Positions 26,556 to 36,297 of a stretch of 64,000 nt of DNA are shown piece by piece. The stretch lies in NCBI GenBank assembly GCA_903928015.1, contig CAIYPF010000143.1:130980-194979 (forward strand). The letters run 5' to 3'. The notes beneath the pieces are model-generated. The model saw only the letters and a list, made by a program, of their open reading frames with translations. It had not been told where the DNA came from and did not search any database. How positions within the stretch are numbered: the stretch's first letter is position 1; the number at the start of each line of letters is the position of its first letter. This DNA is from an uncultured Gammaproteobacteria bacterium (lineage in GTDB: Bacteria; Pseudomonadota; Gammaproteobacteria; Pseudomonadales; UBA5518). Made by a program: the position numbers and the translations under genes.

Positions 26556-27074
26556 TCAGGGCTTGGTCTGGTTGAGTTTGTCCGTGACCTTGGCGGTCAG
26601 GCTATAGCTGGCTTCGGAAAACAGCGCCGCCTGTGAGTTCAGGAGAAGGCCGACCCCTTCGGCCTTGACCAGATCGCCAACCACCGTATTGGCGCGTGGC
26701 ATCATCTCGCGCATCACGCGGCCAGCGACTTCACGCTCGGACTGCTGGAGCTTCTTCACCACGAACTCGAGATCCGTGCGCAGATCGTTCAGCTTCTTGG
26801 CTTTCTCAGCCTGCTGCTCGGCGCTCATGACTTCCCGGTTCTTGTTGAACTCCTCGGCAAGCTGGTCGTACTGCTTCTTGATGCCTTCGGCTTCTTTCTT
26901 GTTCCGCGTGTAGTCGGGGGTCTGACGCAGCGCGTTGAACTGGGTCTTGGCCTCCTCGGTGTTGAAGACGGCCTCCTCGAGGTTGAGCACGGCTACCCGG
27001 CCCTGCGCCAGGACGGCGCCAGAAAACAGCGACAGCGCACAGGCAAAGATCGTAGCGAAACCGATCCGATTCAC
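26556..27074 (-). CDS. skp: Periplasmic chaperone Skp/OmpH
   Basis: About 172 residues from a GTG at 27074 with GGAG upstream. This gives a clean signal peptide (MNRIGFATIFACALSLFSGAVLA, cleavage near AQG). The frame also opens with an ATG at 27113 overlapping the bamA stop, which would add 13 residues ahead of the signal peptide and is less likely. The mature part begins RVAVLNLEEAV and continues as a long charged coiled coil (KKEAEGIKKQYDQLAEEF), as in Skp, which holds unfolded outer-membrane proteins in the periplasm. It directly follows bamA, as expected. Confidence 0.9.
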   Translation of the reverse strand: MNRIGFATIFACALSLFSGAVLAQGRVAVLNLEEAVFNTEEAKTQFNALRQTPDYTRNKKEAEGIKKQYDQLAEEFNKNREVMSAEQQAEKAKKLNDLRTDLEFVVKKLQQSEREVAGRVMREMMPRANTVVGDLVKAEGVGLLLNSQAALFSEASYSLTAKVTDKLNQTKP

Positions 27075-27112
27075 GTGGATACTCCAGATTGAGGTGGTCA
27101 GGAAGTTGGACA

Positions 27113-29734
27113 TCAGAAGCCTTGGCCCAGCGAGAACTGGAAGACTTCCGTACGGTCAGCGGCCTCGTCGTTGATGGGCTTGGCGAGGCTGAATGTGATC
27201 GGGCCGAAGCCGGTTATCCAGGTCACGCCGAATCCGACCGAGTACCGCAATTCACCGAAGTCGATGTCGGAACATAGTACTTGCTCGGCATTGCAGTTTG
27301 TATCAAAAACATTACCGAAATCGAGGAAAAAGCCGGTTCGAACCGAGCGCTGATCCTTGATGAACGGCATCGGGAACAGGAGTTCTGCGCCGCCTTCTAC
27401 AAGGATGTTTCCACCGAAAGGATCGTTGCCGTTGTTGTTCCTGCTGTTGTAGTACGCAGGGTTGGAAACGATCTTCTGCATGCCCGGACCCTTGCAGTCG
27501 CTCTTGGGCACCCACTCGCCCTTGACCCTCTCATGGGCGCAGGTGATATAGGCCCTGCCCAGATATTTGTCGAGATTGTCGTTCAGCACCGATTGCGTTT
27601 GATAGAGATCAGCAACGGTACTGCGCGGACCAAGGGTGTTCGCCTTGAAACCACGCACGGAGCGGAAGCCACCCGAGTAGAAGTGCTCGTAGAAGGGCAG
27701 TTCACTGGTATTGCCGAATCCGTCGCCATACCCAAGATCGGTTCTGAGCCGGACGGTGAAGTCGCGCCAAATCGGGATGAACACCTGCCCGTTGTAGTTC
27801 AGCTTGAAGTATTTGAGATCGCTGCCCGGTGTGGCCACCTGGAGAGAGAGGTTCTGCGAATACCCGCGGGTGGCGAGCTGGCCACGGTTAAGGGCGAACT
27901 GCGACCAGGTGCCGGTGACCAGGTAGTTGAAATAGCTGTCGCCGTAGAGATCGAGGAAGCCGTTGGCGGCACCATTGTGAAAGTACCTGGAGGGCGTGTC
28001 AGCCTGGATATCGTCGAGCCCGAGGTAAGAGCCATCCTTGGGAAGGTCGGCGAAATTCACGTAACCAATGGCATCTTCCCAGGGACGGGGGCTGCCTTTG
28101 ATTTCCTGCACCGCGCCCACACCGGCACTGATATCCGTCTGGTTGATGCCGAATGTAAGCCCCAGACGCTGGGTCTCGCTGATCGGATAACCGAAGGCGA
28201 CGCTGGCGCCGATGGTGTCCGTGGTGTAGCTCGCTATGTTGATTTCCTTCAGATCGGTCGAACGGTAGAACACCGTGAAGCCCCGGCTGATGCCATCTTC
28301 GGTGTAATAGGGATCCACGTAATTGAAGCTGTACAGGTCCTGGTACTTGCTGGTGTTGAGGCCGACGCCCACCTGTTTGCCGGTGCCGAGGAAGTTGTTC
28401 TGCTGCAGGTTGGCGCCAAGGATCAGCCCTGCGTCCTGCGCATAGCCTACGCTCGCACCGATGGAGCCCGAAGACTGCTCCTCTACCGTGTAGTTGACGT
28501 CGATCAGGTCATCAGTGCCGGGAACAGCCTTGTTCTCCGTCTTGACCTCCTTGAAGAAACCGAGCCGCTCAAGGCGGACGCGCGACTGCTCGATGAGTGC
28601 CGAAGAGGCCGGAGCCGACTCCATCTGGCGCATCTCGCGGCGAAGCACCTCATCGACGCTCTTGGTATTGCCGCGGAACTCGATACGGTGAACGTAGGTG
28701 CGCTTGCCCGGGTCAACGAAAAACTTGAGACCAACAGTCTTCTTCTCGTCGTCAATCTCCGGCATCCCGGTCACTTTCGCGAAGGTATAACCCTCCACGC
28801 CGAGTCGCTGGGTGAGGAGTTCCTCGGTGTCCGTGACCTGCTTCTGCGAGAAATCCTCGCCCTCTTTCGGAAGCAGCAGGGGCTTCATCTCGGCCTCGGG
28901 AACGATGATGTCGCCCGAAAGCCCCACGGTATTGAGGGTGTACTTCTGGCCCTCGGTGACGTTCACGGTGATGTAGACGCCGGTGCGATCAGGCGTGATC
29001 GCCACCTGCGAGGAATCGATGTTGAATCGGATGTAGCCACGATCGAGGTAATAGGAACTCAGCGTTTCGAGGTCACCCTTCAGGGTTTCGCGCGAGTACT
29101 TGTCATCGCTGGTGATCCACGACAGCCAGCCCGAACTCTTCAGCTTGAAGAGTTCGATGAGATCGTCATCCTCGAACACCGTGTTGCCCACGATGTTGAT
29201 GTGCTTGATGGCCGCGACATTGCCTTCCGAGATATCGATGTTAACGGCGACGCGGTTGCGCGCCTGCTCTGCAACCTCGGTCTCGATGGTGGCGTCGTAG
29301 CGACCCTGGCTCACGTACTGGCGCTGCAATTCGATGCGCATCTGCTCGAGTGTGGCGCGCTGGAAGACGTTGCCGACGGCGAGACCGGACTTCTTGAGAC
29401 CGTCGAGCAGCGCATCGGTCTCGATGGCCTTGTTGCCCTCGATGTTGATCTCGCTGATCGAGGGACGCTCGACCACTGTTATCACGAGCACGCCACCATC
29501 ACGGCCGATCTGCACGTCGTCGAAATTGCCAGTGCGGAACAGTGCGCGGGTTGTCTCTGCGACGACAGAGTCATCGACCTTGTCGTTCACCTTGACGGGT
29601 ATGTCGTTGAAGACGGAACCGGCCGAGATCCGCTGCAAGCCCTCGACGCGGATGTCGGTGATGGTGAATGTCTCGCCAAAGGCGCCACAGGCGATACCGA
29701 GAAGCAGCGAGAAGAGCAGTAGGTGGCGCTTCAT
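27113..29734 (-). CDS. bamA: Outer membrane protein assembly factor BamA
   Basis: 873 residues: a signal peptide (KRHLLLFSLLLGIACGAFG), five POTRA domains to about residue 430, then the 16-strand barrel. The lid-loop motif is SVRGFKANTLGPR. The sequence ends EVFQFSLGQGF with a C-terminal aromatic insertion signal. It inserts beta-barrel proteins into the outer membrane. It is longer than the roughly 810-residue E. coli protein. The L6 loop after VRGF has a cysteine pair (AYITCAHE and KSDCKG), as E. coli does, and a later loop holds another pair (TNCNAEQVLCSD). Located between rseP and skp as usual. Confidence 0.96.
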   Translation of the reverse strand: MKRHLLLFSLLLGIACGAFGETFTITDIRVEGLQRISAGSVFNDIPVKVNDKVDDSVVAETTRALFRTGNFDDVQIGRDGGVLVITVVERPSISEINIEGNKAIETDALLDGLKKSGLAVGNVFQRATLEQMRIELQRQYVSQGRYDATIETEVAEQARNRVAVNIDISEGNVAAIKHINIVGNTVFEDDDLIELFKLKSSGWLSWITSDDKYSRETLKGDLETLSSYYLDRGYIRFNIDSSQVAITPDRTGVYITVNVTEGQKYTLNTVGLSGDIIVPEAEMKPLLLPKEGEDFSQKQVTDTEELLTQRLGVEGYTFAKVTGMPEIDDEKKTVGLKFFVDPGKRTYVHRIEFRGNTKSVDEVLRREMRQMESAPASSALIEQSRVRLERLGFFKEVKTENKAVPGTDDLIDVNYTVEEQSSGSIGASVGYAQDAGLILGANLQQNNFLGTGKQVGVGLNTSKYQDLYSFNYVDPYYTEDGISRGFTVFYRSTDLKEINIASYTTDTIGASVAFGYPISETQRLGLTFGINQTDISAGVGAVQEIKGSPRPWEDAIGYVNFADLPKDGSYLGLDDIQADTPSRYFHNGAANGFLDLYGDSYFNYLVTGTWSQFALNRGQLATRGYSQNLSLQVATPGSDLKYFKLNYNGQVFIPIWRDFTVRLRTDLGYGDGFGNTSELPFYEHFYSGGFRSVRGFKANTLGPRSTVADLYQTQSVLNDNLDKYLGRAYITCAHERVKGEWVPKSDCKGPGMQKIVSNPAYYNSRNNNGNDPFGGNILVEGGAELLFPMPFIKDQRSVRTGFFLDFGNVFDTNCNAEQVLCSDIDFGELRYSVGFGVTWITGFGPITFSLAKPINDEAADRTEVFQFSLGQGF

Positions 29735-29789
29735 ATCGATTCGGCAGGTCCTTGGCTTGGTTCGCTCCGGATTGGGCGCATTGTGGCGC

Positions 29790-31154
29790 TCAGTTGGCCG
29801 CGAACCGGCTAATGTCGTTGAAAAGGGCCAGCGCCATCACGCTGACGAGCATAAGGAGCCCCACCTGGTATCCGAGCATCTGGACTCTCTCGGAGACCGG
29901 ACTGCCCTTCGCCAGTTCGACAAGGCAGAAGAGCAGATGTCCGCCATCGAGCACCGGGATGGGAAAAAGGTTCAGCACGCCCAGGCTGATACTGAGCAGT
30001 GCAAGGAAACCGATATAAGACTCCAATCCTGAGCGCGCGGAAGCGGCCGCCACTTTAGCAATGGTGATGGGGCCACTCAAGTTCTTCGGCGATATCAGGC
30101 CCTCGATCATCTTGCGCGTGGAGTCCACGGTGAAGACAACCAGCGACCAGGTCTGGGCAAGCGCCGGGCGCAGGGCCCCTACAGGCCCGTAACGCTCGAA
30201 GCGGAGATACTCGGGAGGCCATTCGGGGATGACCGCACTCACGCCTGCCTGCCCCACCGGCGGGCCGTCGGCCTGCTCTATGGGGGAAGGCACGAGACTG
30301 AGCGTGACGGCAACACCGCCACGGTCAACCTGCAGAGGCAAAGCAATACCGGGACTCGCACGCACCACGCGCACCCAATCCTCCCAGGTCGATACAGCAG
30401 ACCCGTCAACCGAGAGGATGCGATCCCCGGACAGCAGCCCTGCCGCTTCGGCAGCGCTCCCGGCCACGACCTCCGCGATGCGGGGTTCGATCACGGGGAG
30501 TTCAAAGGCGAGCCCCAGCCCACCGAGCAGATCCGGCTCCTCCTGCTCCTTGAGCCAATCGTTGATTGGCAACACTACCTCTCGGGTCTGCTCGCTGCCG
30601 GACACCACCAGGCCGAGGCGTATCTCACCGGTCTCGCCGAGACGCTTCAGCAGTTGCATGGAGACCGCCTGACGCGTGGGCGTGGGCTTGCCGTCTACGG
30701 ACACAAGCTCCTCACCGGCCTCCAGCCCCGCCAAGGCCGCCGGGGAGCCGGGCTCGACCTTGCCCACAACTGGCGCAACGCCCCGCACGCCGACCATGAA
30801 GAGCGCGTAAAACACCACAACGGCCAGGATGAAATTGGCAAACGGGCCTGCGGCAACGATCGCCATGCGCGAGAGCACCGGCTGGCGATTGAAGGAAAAA
30901 GGCAGATCTTCTGGCGCCACCGCCCCTTCACGCTCGTCGAGCATCTTCACGTAGCCGCCCAGCGGTATTGCGGCCACGACATACTCGGTTCCGTCCCGAC
31001 CGACCCGACTCCATAGCGAACGCCCGAAGCCCACGGAAAACCGGAGCACGCGAACGCCGCAGCGACGCGCCACCCAGAAGTGGCCGAACTCGTGAACAGA
31101 AACCAGTATCCCGAGCGTAATCAGGGTTAGCAGGACGGTATTCAGCAATTCCAT
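29790..31154 (-). CDS. rseP: Site-2 intramembrane zinc protease RseP
   Basis: 454 residues. The zinc motif HEFGH is at residues 21-25 in the first membrane helix, then GFGRSLWS. Two PDZ domains span the centre (GLEAGEELVSVDGKP and GLLSGDRILSVDGS). The C-terminal membrane part has the second metal motif PVLDGGHLLF. It cleaves the anti-sigma factor RseA in the envelope stress response and clears signal peptides. Start 31154 has a GAGG site and gives the family N-terminus; the frame upstream to 31277 lies in dxr. Confidence 0.95.
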   Translation of the reverse strand: MELLNTVLLTLITLGILVSVHEFGHFWVARRCGVRVLRFSVGFGRSLWSRVGRDGTEYVVAAIPLGGYVKMLDEREGAVAPEDLPFSFNRQPVLSRMAIVAAGPFANFILAVVVFYALFMVGVRGVAPVVGKVEPGSPAALAGLEAGEELVSVDGKPTPTRQAVSMQLLKRLGETGEIRLGLVVSGSEQTREVVLPINDWLKEQEEPDLLGGLGLAFELPVIEPRIAEVVAGSAAEAAGLLSGDRILSVDGSAVSTWEDWVRVVRASPGIALPLQVDRGGVAVTLSLVPSPIEQADGPPVGQAGVSAVIPEWPPEYLRFERYGPVGALRPALAQTWSLVVFTVDSTRKMIEGLISPKNLSGPITIAKVAAASARSGLESYIGFLALLSISLGVLNLFPIPVLDGGHLLFCLVELAKGSPVSERVQMLGYQVGLLMLVSVMALALFNDISRFAAN

Positions 31155-31170
31155 CGCGTGTCCCTCGTGA

Positions 31171-32349
31171 TCAGCCAAGCAGCCCGCGCGCGGCGCGTCG
31201 GGCCCCTGCATCGATCGCTTTGACATGCTCCAGCGATTCCAGTTCGCTCGATACGTGCAAATCCAGCACCGATGCAATCACTTCGGGTATGGCCATGTAG
31301 CCAATGCGCCGGTCAAGGAATGCCTCGACCGCGATCTCGTTGGCTGCGTTCAGTACCACCGGGGCCGAAGCCCCCTCTCTGGCTGCCTGCAGCGCGAGCC
31401 GCAGACAGGGGAAGCGGCGCAGGTCCGGCGCCTCGAAGGCGAGGTTTGCGGCCGCGACGAGATCGAGGGACGGTGCACCCGAGGCGATACGCTCAGGCCA
31501 TGCCAGCGCACACGCGATGGGCACGCGCATGTCCGGGCTTCCCAGTTGGGCGAGGACCGAGCCGTCGATGTATTCGACCATCGAGTGAATCACGCTCTGT
31601 GGGTGTATCACGACCTCGACCTGATCGACGGACATGCCGAAGAGCCAGCAGGCCTCGATCATCTCGAGCCCTTTGTTCATCATGGTTGCCGAGTCGACCG
31701 AGATCTTGCGACCCATGACCCAGTTCGGATGGGCAACGGCCTGCTCCGGCGTCACGGCATCGAGACTCTCGAGCGGCGCCGAGCGGAACGGTCCTCCTGA
31801 GGCCGTCAGCAGCAGGCGCCGCACCGATGGCACCGTGTCACCGGTCCGGTAGCCGCCCGGCAGACACTGGAAGATCGCGTTGTGCTCGCTGTCGATCGGA
31901 AGCAGTTCCGCTCCGCCCTCTTGCACCGCAGCCATGAAAAACGCGCCAGCCATGACAAGGGATTCCTTGTTCGCCAGCAACAGACGCTTGCCCGCCCGCG
32001 CCGCCGCCACTGTCGGGGCAAGCCCGACCGCACCAACGATGGCAGCCATCACGGTATCTGCTTCTGGGTCGGAGGCGATTGCCTCGAGTCCGGACTCACC
32101 TTCCAGGACTTCGGTATCGATGCCGTCAGCACGCAAGGCAGCGCGCAATTTGCCCGCAGCAACTGCATCCCCTACCGCAGCAAGGCGTGGCCGCCAACGC
32201 CGGCACTGGCGCAGGAGTTCCTCCCAGCGACTGCCGCATGACAACGAACGGACGCTGAAGCGCTCGGGATGCCGCGCTATGACATCGAGGGTGCTCTCGC
32301 CGATGGATCCCGTGGAGCCGAGCACACAGACCTGCCTTGGCCCGGTCAT
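31171..32349 (-). CDS. dxr: 1-deoxy-D-xylulose 5-phosphate reductoisomerase
   Basis: 392 residues with the NADPH motif [14 protein letters not shown], the metal site [13 protein letters not shown], a TASGGPFR segment and [15 protein letters not shown]. It performs the first committed step of the MEP isoprenoid pathway, feeding undecaprenyl phosphate and quinones. Its start overlaps the cdsA stop by four bases. Confidence 0.96.
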   Translation of the reverse strand: MTGPRQVCVLGSTGSIGESTLDVIARHPERFSVRSLSCGSRWEELLRQCRRWRPRLAAVGDAVAAGKLRAALRADGIDTEVLEGESGLEAIASDPEADTVMAAIVGAVGLAPTVAAARAGKRLLLANKESLVMAGAFFMAAVQEGGAELLPIDSEHNAIFQCLPGGYRTGDTVPSVRRLLLTASGGPFRSAPLESLDAVTPEQAVAHPNWVMGRKISVDSATMMNKGLEMIEACWLFGMSVDQVEVVIHPQSVIHSMVEYIDGSVLAQLGSPDMRVPIACALAWPERIASGAPSLDLVAAANLAFEAPDLRRFPCLRLALQAAREGASAPVVLNAANEIAVEAFLDRRIGYMAIPEVIASVLDLHVSSELESLEHVKAIDAGARRAARGLLG

Positions 32350-33173
32350 GACGCAAAGCCTCCCGCGACGAACACACCCAGCGCAAACACGGGCAGCCCC
32401 GCGGTCAGGCTATCCAGGCGGTCGAACAAACCCCCGTGCCCCGGAAGCAGCGAACCGCTGTCCTTGATGCCGGTGAAGCGTTTGAGCATGCTCTCGAGCA
32501 AATCACCCACTACCGCCGCGAGAGCGGTGAACAGGCACACAAGAAGCCACGCCCCGAGGCGATCCGCAGGCATCCCGACGCCCAGCGCGACGGCGCCGGC
32601 AAGCGCAAGGCTGGCCGACAAGCCGCCACAGAACCCGGACCAGGTCTTCGCCGGGCTGACGTGCGGCATCAGCTTGGGACCACCGAAAGATCGGCCGGCA
32701 AAAAATGCTCCGATGTCGACGAACACAATGAGGGCGATACAGAACAGCAGCAACCACTCCCCGTGATGCAGGGAGCGCAGGTACAACACCGCAATCCACG
32801 GCGGAACCAGCACGCACAGACCAAGAAGAAGCCTGCAGGGCACGGAACCCCAGAGCGCGGTTCCGCGCGGGTAGGCGACCACCGCGACGGCGGCGCAAGC
32901 CCACCCCGTACCGCTCGCAAGCAAAAGGAGGCCCAGGCCATCACGGCCCGGGCCGGCGAGCAGCACAGCCAACCCCATGACCAGGGCAGTGCCCAGCACG
33001 AAGGCCAGACGAACCGCCTTGCCAGCAAGCCCGCCAAGCGCGGACCACTCCCAGGCAGCCCCGAGAATGAGCGCCGCAATGGCCATGTCCAGAACAAGGG
33101 GTGGAGCCGAAAGTATGAGCAGCACCGCTGGCACTGCCATGAACAACCCGGTGCGGATGCGCTGCATCAACAT
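32346..33173 (-). CDS. cdsA: Phosphatidate cytidylyltransferase
   Basis: 275 residues with about seven or eight hydrophobic segments and the CdsA signature [25 protein letters not shown] near residues 228-252. It makes CDP-diacylglycerol for phospholipids. It overlaps uppS upstream by one base and dxr downstream by four. Confidence 0.95.
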   Translation of the reverse strand: MLMQRIRTGLFMAVPAVLLILSAPPLVLDMAIAALILGAAWEWSALGGLAGKAVRLAFVLGTALVMGLAVLLAGPGRDGLGLLLLASGTGWACAAVAVVAYPRGTALWGSVPCRLLLGLCVLVPPWIAVLYLRSLHHGEWLLLFCIALIVFVDIGAFFAGRSFGGPKLMPHVSPAKTWSGFCGGLSASLALAGAVALGVGMPADRLGAWLLVCLFTALAAVVGDLLESMLKRFTGIKDSGSLLPGHGGLFDRLDSLTAGLPVFALGVFVAGGFAS

Positions 33174-33940
33174 CAGGGACTCCCTGTTGCCAGCGTCGGG
33201 CGGGCGCCAAAGCGACGCTCGCGCATGCGGTAGTCCTGAAGCGCGGCCTGCAACTGCTCATCGCCAAAATCCGGCCAGAAGCACTCGGAAAAATACAGTT
33301 CCGTATACGCCAGCTGCCAGAGCAGGAAGTTGCTGATGCGGTGGTCCCCACCCGTGCGGATGAGCAGGTCCGGGCGAGGCAGATCGCTCAGGCTCAGGCC
33401 AGCCTCGATGTCGGCTGCATCGATAGCCGCGGGATCGATCCTGCCCGCAGCCGCTTCTGCGGCCAGGCGGCGGGCTGCTTGCAGGATGTCCCAGTGACCA
33501 CCGTAATCCGCTGCGATCACCAGAGTAAGGGCCGTATTGGAGGCCGTGATGCCTTCCGACTCCTCCATCAGGGCGGCCAAGCGGGGAGGCAATCGACCCC
33601 GATCACCGATGATGCGCAAACGAATGCCGTTCTGGTGGAGTTTGTGCACTTCGGATCTGAGATAGCGGATGAACAAGGCCATGAGCCCGCGGACTTCATC
33701 TCGCGGACGCGCCCAGTTCTCGCTGCTGAACGCAAACAGCGTAAGAACCTCGATTCCCTCGCGCAAACAGGCGTCAAGATGCCTGCGTATGACCTCGACT
33801 CCCGCGCGGTGTCCCGCCAGCGCCGGCAGGCCGCGGGCGCGCGCCCAGCGGCCGTTGCCGTCCATGATGATCGCAACGTGTCTCGGCGCACCCTCGCGGT
33901 GACCGGACAGCGGTTCGCTTGCTCCGAGGTGCATGGACAT
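33173..33940 (-). CDS. uppS: Undecaprenyl diphosphate synthase
   Basis: 255 residues with VAIIMDGNGRWARARG (catalytic Asp), GHRAG, FAFSSENWARP and the RTGGDHRISNFLLWQLAYTE block. It makes the C55 lipid carrier for peptidoglycan and other envelope polymers. It lies 14 bases after frr and overlaps cdsA. Confidence 0.96.
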   Translation of the reverse strand: MSMHLGASEPLSGHREGAPRHVAIIMDGNGRWARARGLPALAGHRAGVEVIRRHLDACLREGIEVLTLFAFSSENWARPRDEVRGLMALFIRYLRSEVHKLHQNGIRLRIIGDRGRLPPRLAALMEESEGITASNTALTLVIAADYGGHWDILQAARRLAAEAAAGRIDPAAIDAADIEAGLSLSDLPRPDLLIRTGGDHRISNFLLWQLAYTELYFSECFWPDFGDEQLQAALQDYRMRERRFGARPTLATGSP

Positions 33941-33954
33941 CTCGCCTGCGCGGC

Positions 33955-34512
33955 TCAGATGATCATCAAGTCCTTTTCTTTCACGGCGAGCATCTGGTCG
34001 ACCTCGGCGATGAAGCGGTCAGTGAGTTTCTGGACATCGTCCTGGGCGCGCCGGTCCTCGTCTTCGGAGATGTCTTTCTCCTTCAGAAGGTCCTTGAAGT
34101 CCCCGTTGACGTCACGCCGGATATTGCGAATCGAGACTCTCGCGAGTTCTGCCTCGTGCCGGGCCTGCTTGATGTAGCCCTTGCGCGTCTCCTCCGTGAG
34201 GGCGGCCATGGGCACACGGATCACCTGACCCGCGCTGGAGGGGTTCAGGCCCAGATCCGACTTCATGATCGCGCGCTCGACATCCGCAACCATGCTGCGC
34301 TCCCAGGGCGTGACGACCAGCATGCGCGCCTCTTCGACGGTCACGTTCGCAACCTGGTTGATCGGGACTTCGTTGCCGTAATAGGACACTCGCACGGTGT
34401 CGAGGATGCCGGGATGCGCCCGACCGGTGCGGATCTTGTTCATCGCCGCTGCGAGCGATTCCACGCTCTTGCGCATGCGCTGCTCGGCATCGCTTTTGAG
34501 ATCGTCGATCAT
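33955..34512 (-). CDS. frr: Ribosome recycling factor
   Basis: 185 residues, full length, with [13 protein letters not shown] near the start and [15 protein letters not shown] in the middle. It splits post-termination ribosomes with EF-G. Placed 22 bases after pyrH in the standard translation-envelope operon. Confidence 0.97.
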   Translation of the reverse strand: MIDDLKSDAEQRMRKSVESLAAAMNKIRTGRAHPGILDTVRVSYYGNEVPINQVANVTVEEARMLVVTPWERSMVADVERAIMKSDLGLNPSSAGQVIRVPMAALTEETRKGYIKQARHEAELARVSIRNIRRDVNGDFKDLLKEKDISEDEDRRAQDDVQKLTDRFIAEVDQMLAVKEKDLMII

Positions 34513-34534
34513 CTGGGTTCTCCCTTCGCCCGGG

Positions 34535-35266
34535 TCATTCGATCAATGTGCCTTCTTCGCCGCCCATCACGATGTTGAGCAGCGCTCCTGCCTTGTCCAT
34601 CGCGAACACCCTCACCGGCATGTGGTGGTCGCGGCACAGGCAAATGGCGGTCAGGTCCATTACACCGAGTTTGCGGTCGAGAACTTCGTCATAACTGAGT
34701 CTCTCGAAGCGCACGGCATCCGGATTCTTCACCGGATCATCGGTGTAGACGCCATCGACCTTGGTGGCCTTGAGGACGAGGTCAGCATCGACCTCGATGG
34801 CGCGCAGGCAGGCGGAGGAGTCAGTCGTGAAGAAGGGATTGCCGGTGCCTGCCGCGAAAATCACAACGTCGCCCTGCCCGAGATGCCGCACGGCCTTGCG
34901 CCGGTCGTAGTGATCGACGACACCGCTCATCGGGATCGCGGACATGATGGACGAGGAGATATTGGAGCGCTCGAGCGCATCGCGCATCGCCAGCGCGTTC
35001 ATCACGGTGGCAAGCATGCCCATGTGGTCGCCAGTCACGCGGTCCATCCCCGCCGCATGCAGGGCCGCACCGCGAAAGAGGTTGCCGCCACCGATGACCA
35101 GACCGACCTGTACGCCGATACCGACCAGTTGCCCTACTTCCAGAGCCATCCGGTCGAGAATCTTGGGATCGATGCCGAAACCTTCCGTTCCCGTCAGTGC
35201 CTCGCCGCTCAGCTTGAGCAGGATGCGCTTGTACTTCTTGTCCTTGGCTTTCTGCTTGTGCATCAC
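34535..35266 (-). CDS. pyrH: UMP kinase
   Basis: 243 residues: [54 protein letters not shown] and [11 protein letters not shown]. It phosphorylates UMP to UDP and is normally regulated by GTP and UTP. The N-terminal [13 protein letters not shown] leaves a few residues of start uncertainty. Confidence 0.97.
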   Translation of the reverse strand: MMHKQKAKDKKYKRILLKLSGEALTGTEGFGIDPKILDRMALEVGQLVGIGVQVGLVIGGGNLFRGAALHAAGMDRVTGDHMGMLATVMNALAMRDALERSNISSSIMSAIPMSGVVDHYDRRKAVRHLGQGDVVIFAAGTGNPFFTTDSSACLRAIEVDADLVLKATKVDGVYTDDPVKNPDAVRFERLSYDEVLDRKLGVMDLTAICLCRDHHMPVRVFAMDKAGALLNIVMGGEEGTLIE

Positions 35267-35348
35267 GGTGCCCGGCTGCGGTTCGGAGTGGGGCGGAAGT
35301 CTAACGACTTCCGCCCTCCGCGTCTGCCGGCCGAACTGATGGGAGCGC

Positions 35349-36209
35349 TCAGCCTTTCAGCTGGGCAGCAACCTCGGCAGCGAAATCCTTCTCTTCTTTC
35401 TCGATGCCCTCACCCACCTCGAAGCGCACGAACGCTGCCAGAGAGGCGCCGCCCTTGGCGAGCAATTTGGCGACAGTGATGTCGGGGTCCTTGACGAAGG
35501 GCTGCTCCGAGAGGCTGATCTCGGCAAGGTACTTGCGCACCCGGCCCTCGACCATCTTGGCAACGATATCTGCCGGCTTGCCGCTATCGGCGGCCTGCGC
35601 GGTGTAGATCTCACGCTCCTTTTCGATCACCGAGGCGGGAACCTCGGCCGGCGTGCCGAACTGCGGGTTCTGGGCCGCGACATGCATGGCGATGTCGCGG
35701 GAGAGTTCGGCGTCACCGCCCTGGAGGGCCACCAGCACGGCGATGCGGTTGTTGCCGTGCACATAGCTGCCGAGGTTCGCTCCCTCGACCGCCACCTGGC
35801 GCACGCGACGGACCGATATGTTCTCGCCGATTTTCTGGACCAGCGCCTGGCGCTCGGTCTCGATGGCGCCAGCGGTGATGGCTGCCACATCGTCGATGCC
35901 GGAAGCGATCGCCGCATCAGCAACGCGCTCGACGAAGCCGAGGAAGTTGGAATCACGCGCGACGAAATCGGTCTCGCTGTTCACCTCGAGAAGCATGCCG
36001 CGCGTGCCCGAGACGCGCACTGCAACAGCGCCATCGGCAGCGATACGGCCGGCTTTCTTGGCGGCCTTCATGCCACTCGACTTGCGCAGTTCCTCGACGG
36101 CGAGGTCGATGTCGCCGTTCGATTCCACCAGCGCTTTCTTGCACTCCATCATGCCGAGGCCGGTGCGCTCGCGCAGTTCTTTCACCAGGGATGCGGTTAT
36201 CTCAGCCAT
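35349..36209 (-). CDS. tsf: Elongation factor Ts
   Basis: 286 residues starting [17 protein letters not shown], with the EF-Tu-contacting TDFVARD (residues 81-87) and a complete C-terminal domain. It recycles EF-Tu-GDP. Start 36209 follows a GGAGG site; the frame upstream to 36389 is not conserved. It is separated from rpsB by a strong hairpin. Confidence 0.97.
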   Translation of the reverse strand: MAEITASLVKELRERTGLGMMECKKALVESNGDIDLAVEELRKSSGMKAAKKAGRIAADGAVAVRVSGTRGMLLEVNSETDFVARDSNFLGFVERVADAAIASGIDDVAAITAGAIETERQALVQKIGENISVRRVRQVAVEGANLGSYVHGNNRIAVLVALQGGDAELSRDIAMHVAAQNPQFGTPAEVPASVIEKEREIYTAQAADSGKPADIVAKMVEGRVRKYLAEISLSEQPFVKDPDITVAKLLAKGGASLAAFVRFEVGEGIEKEEKDFAAEVAAQLKG

Positions 36210-36243
36210 GAGTAATTCCTCCGGAAACAGGGTGTTGATGCGA

Positions 36244-36269
36244 AAGCGGCGGCTGGTAGGCCGCCGCTT
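36244..36269 (-). terminator. Strong hairpin between rpsB and tsf
   Basis: A perfect 10-base-pair stem: the arms AAGCGGCGGC (36244-36253) and GCCGCCGCTT (36260-36269) flank a six-base loop, and there is no T-run after it. It probably acts as an attenuator or RNA-stability element tuning tsf against rpsB. Confidence 0.55.
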
Positions 36270-36297
36270 CGGGTCGGGGATCGCGGGAGCGCCGGCC

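Noticed and set aside
27281-29722. Very long open frame on the plus strand opposite bamA (about 813 codons)
   Set aside because: It is a GC-driven shadow of bamA; it shows no domain, and the BamA reading frame is unambiguous.
31171-33940. Order uppS-cdsA-dxr-rseP differs from E. coli
   Set aside because: This is the ordinary order in Pseudomonas and many other gammaproteobacteria, so it is not unusual.
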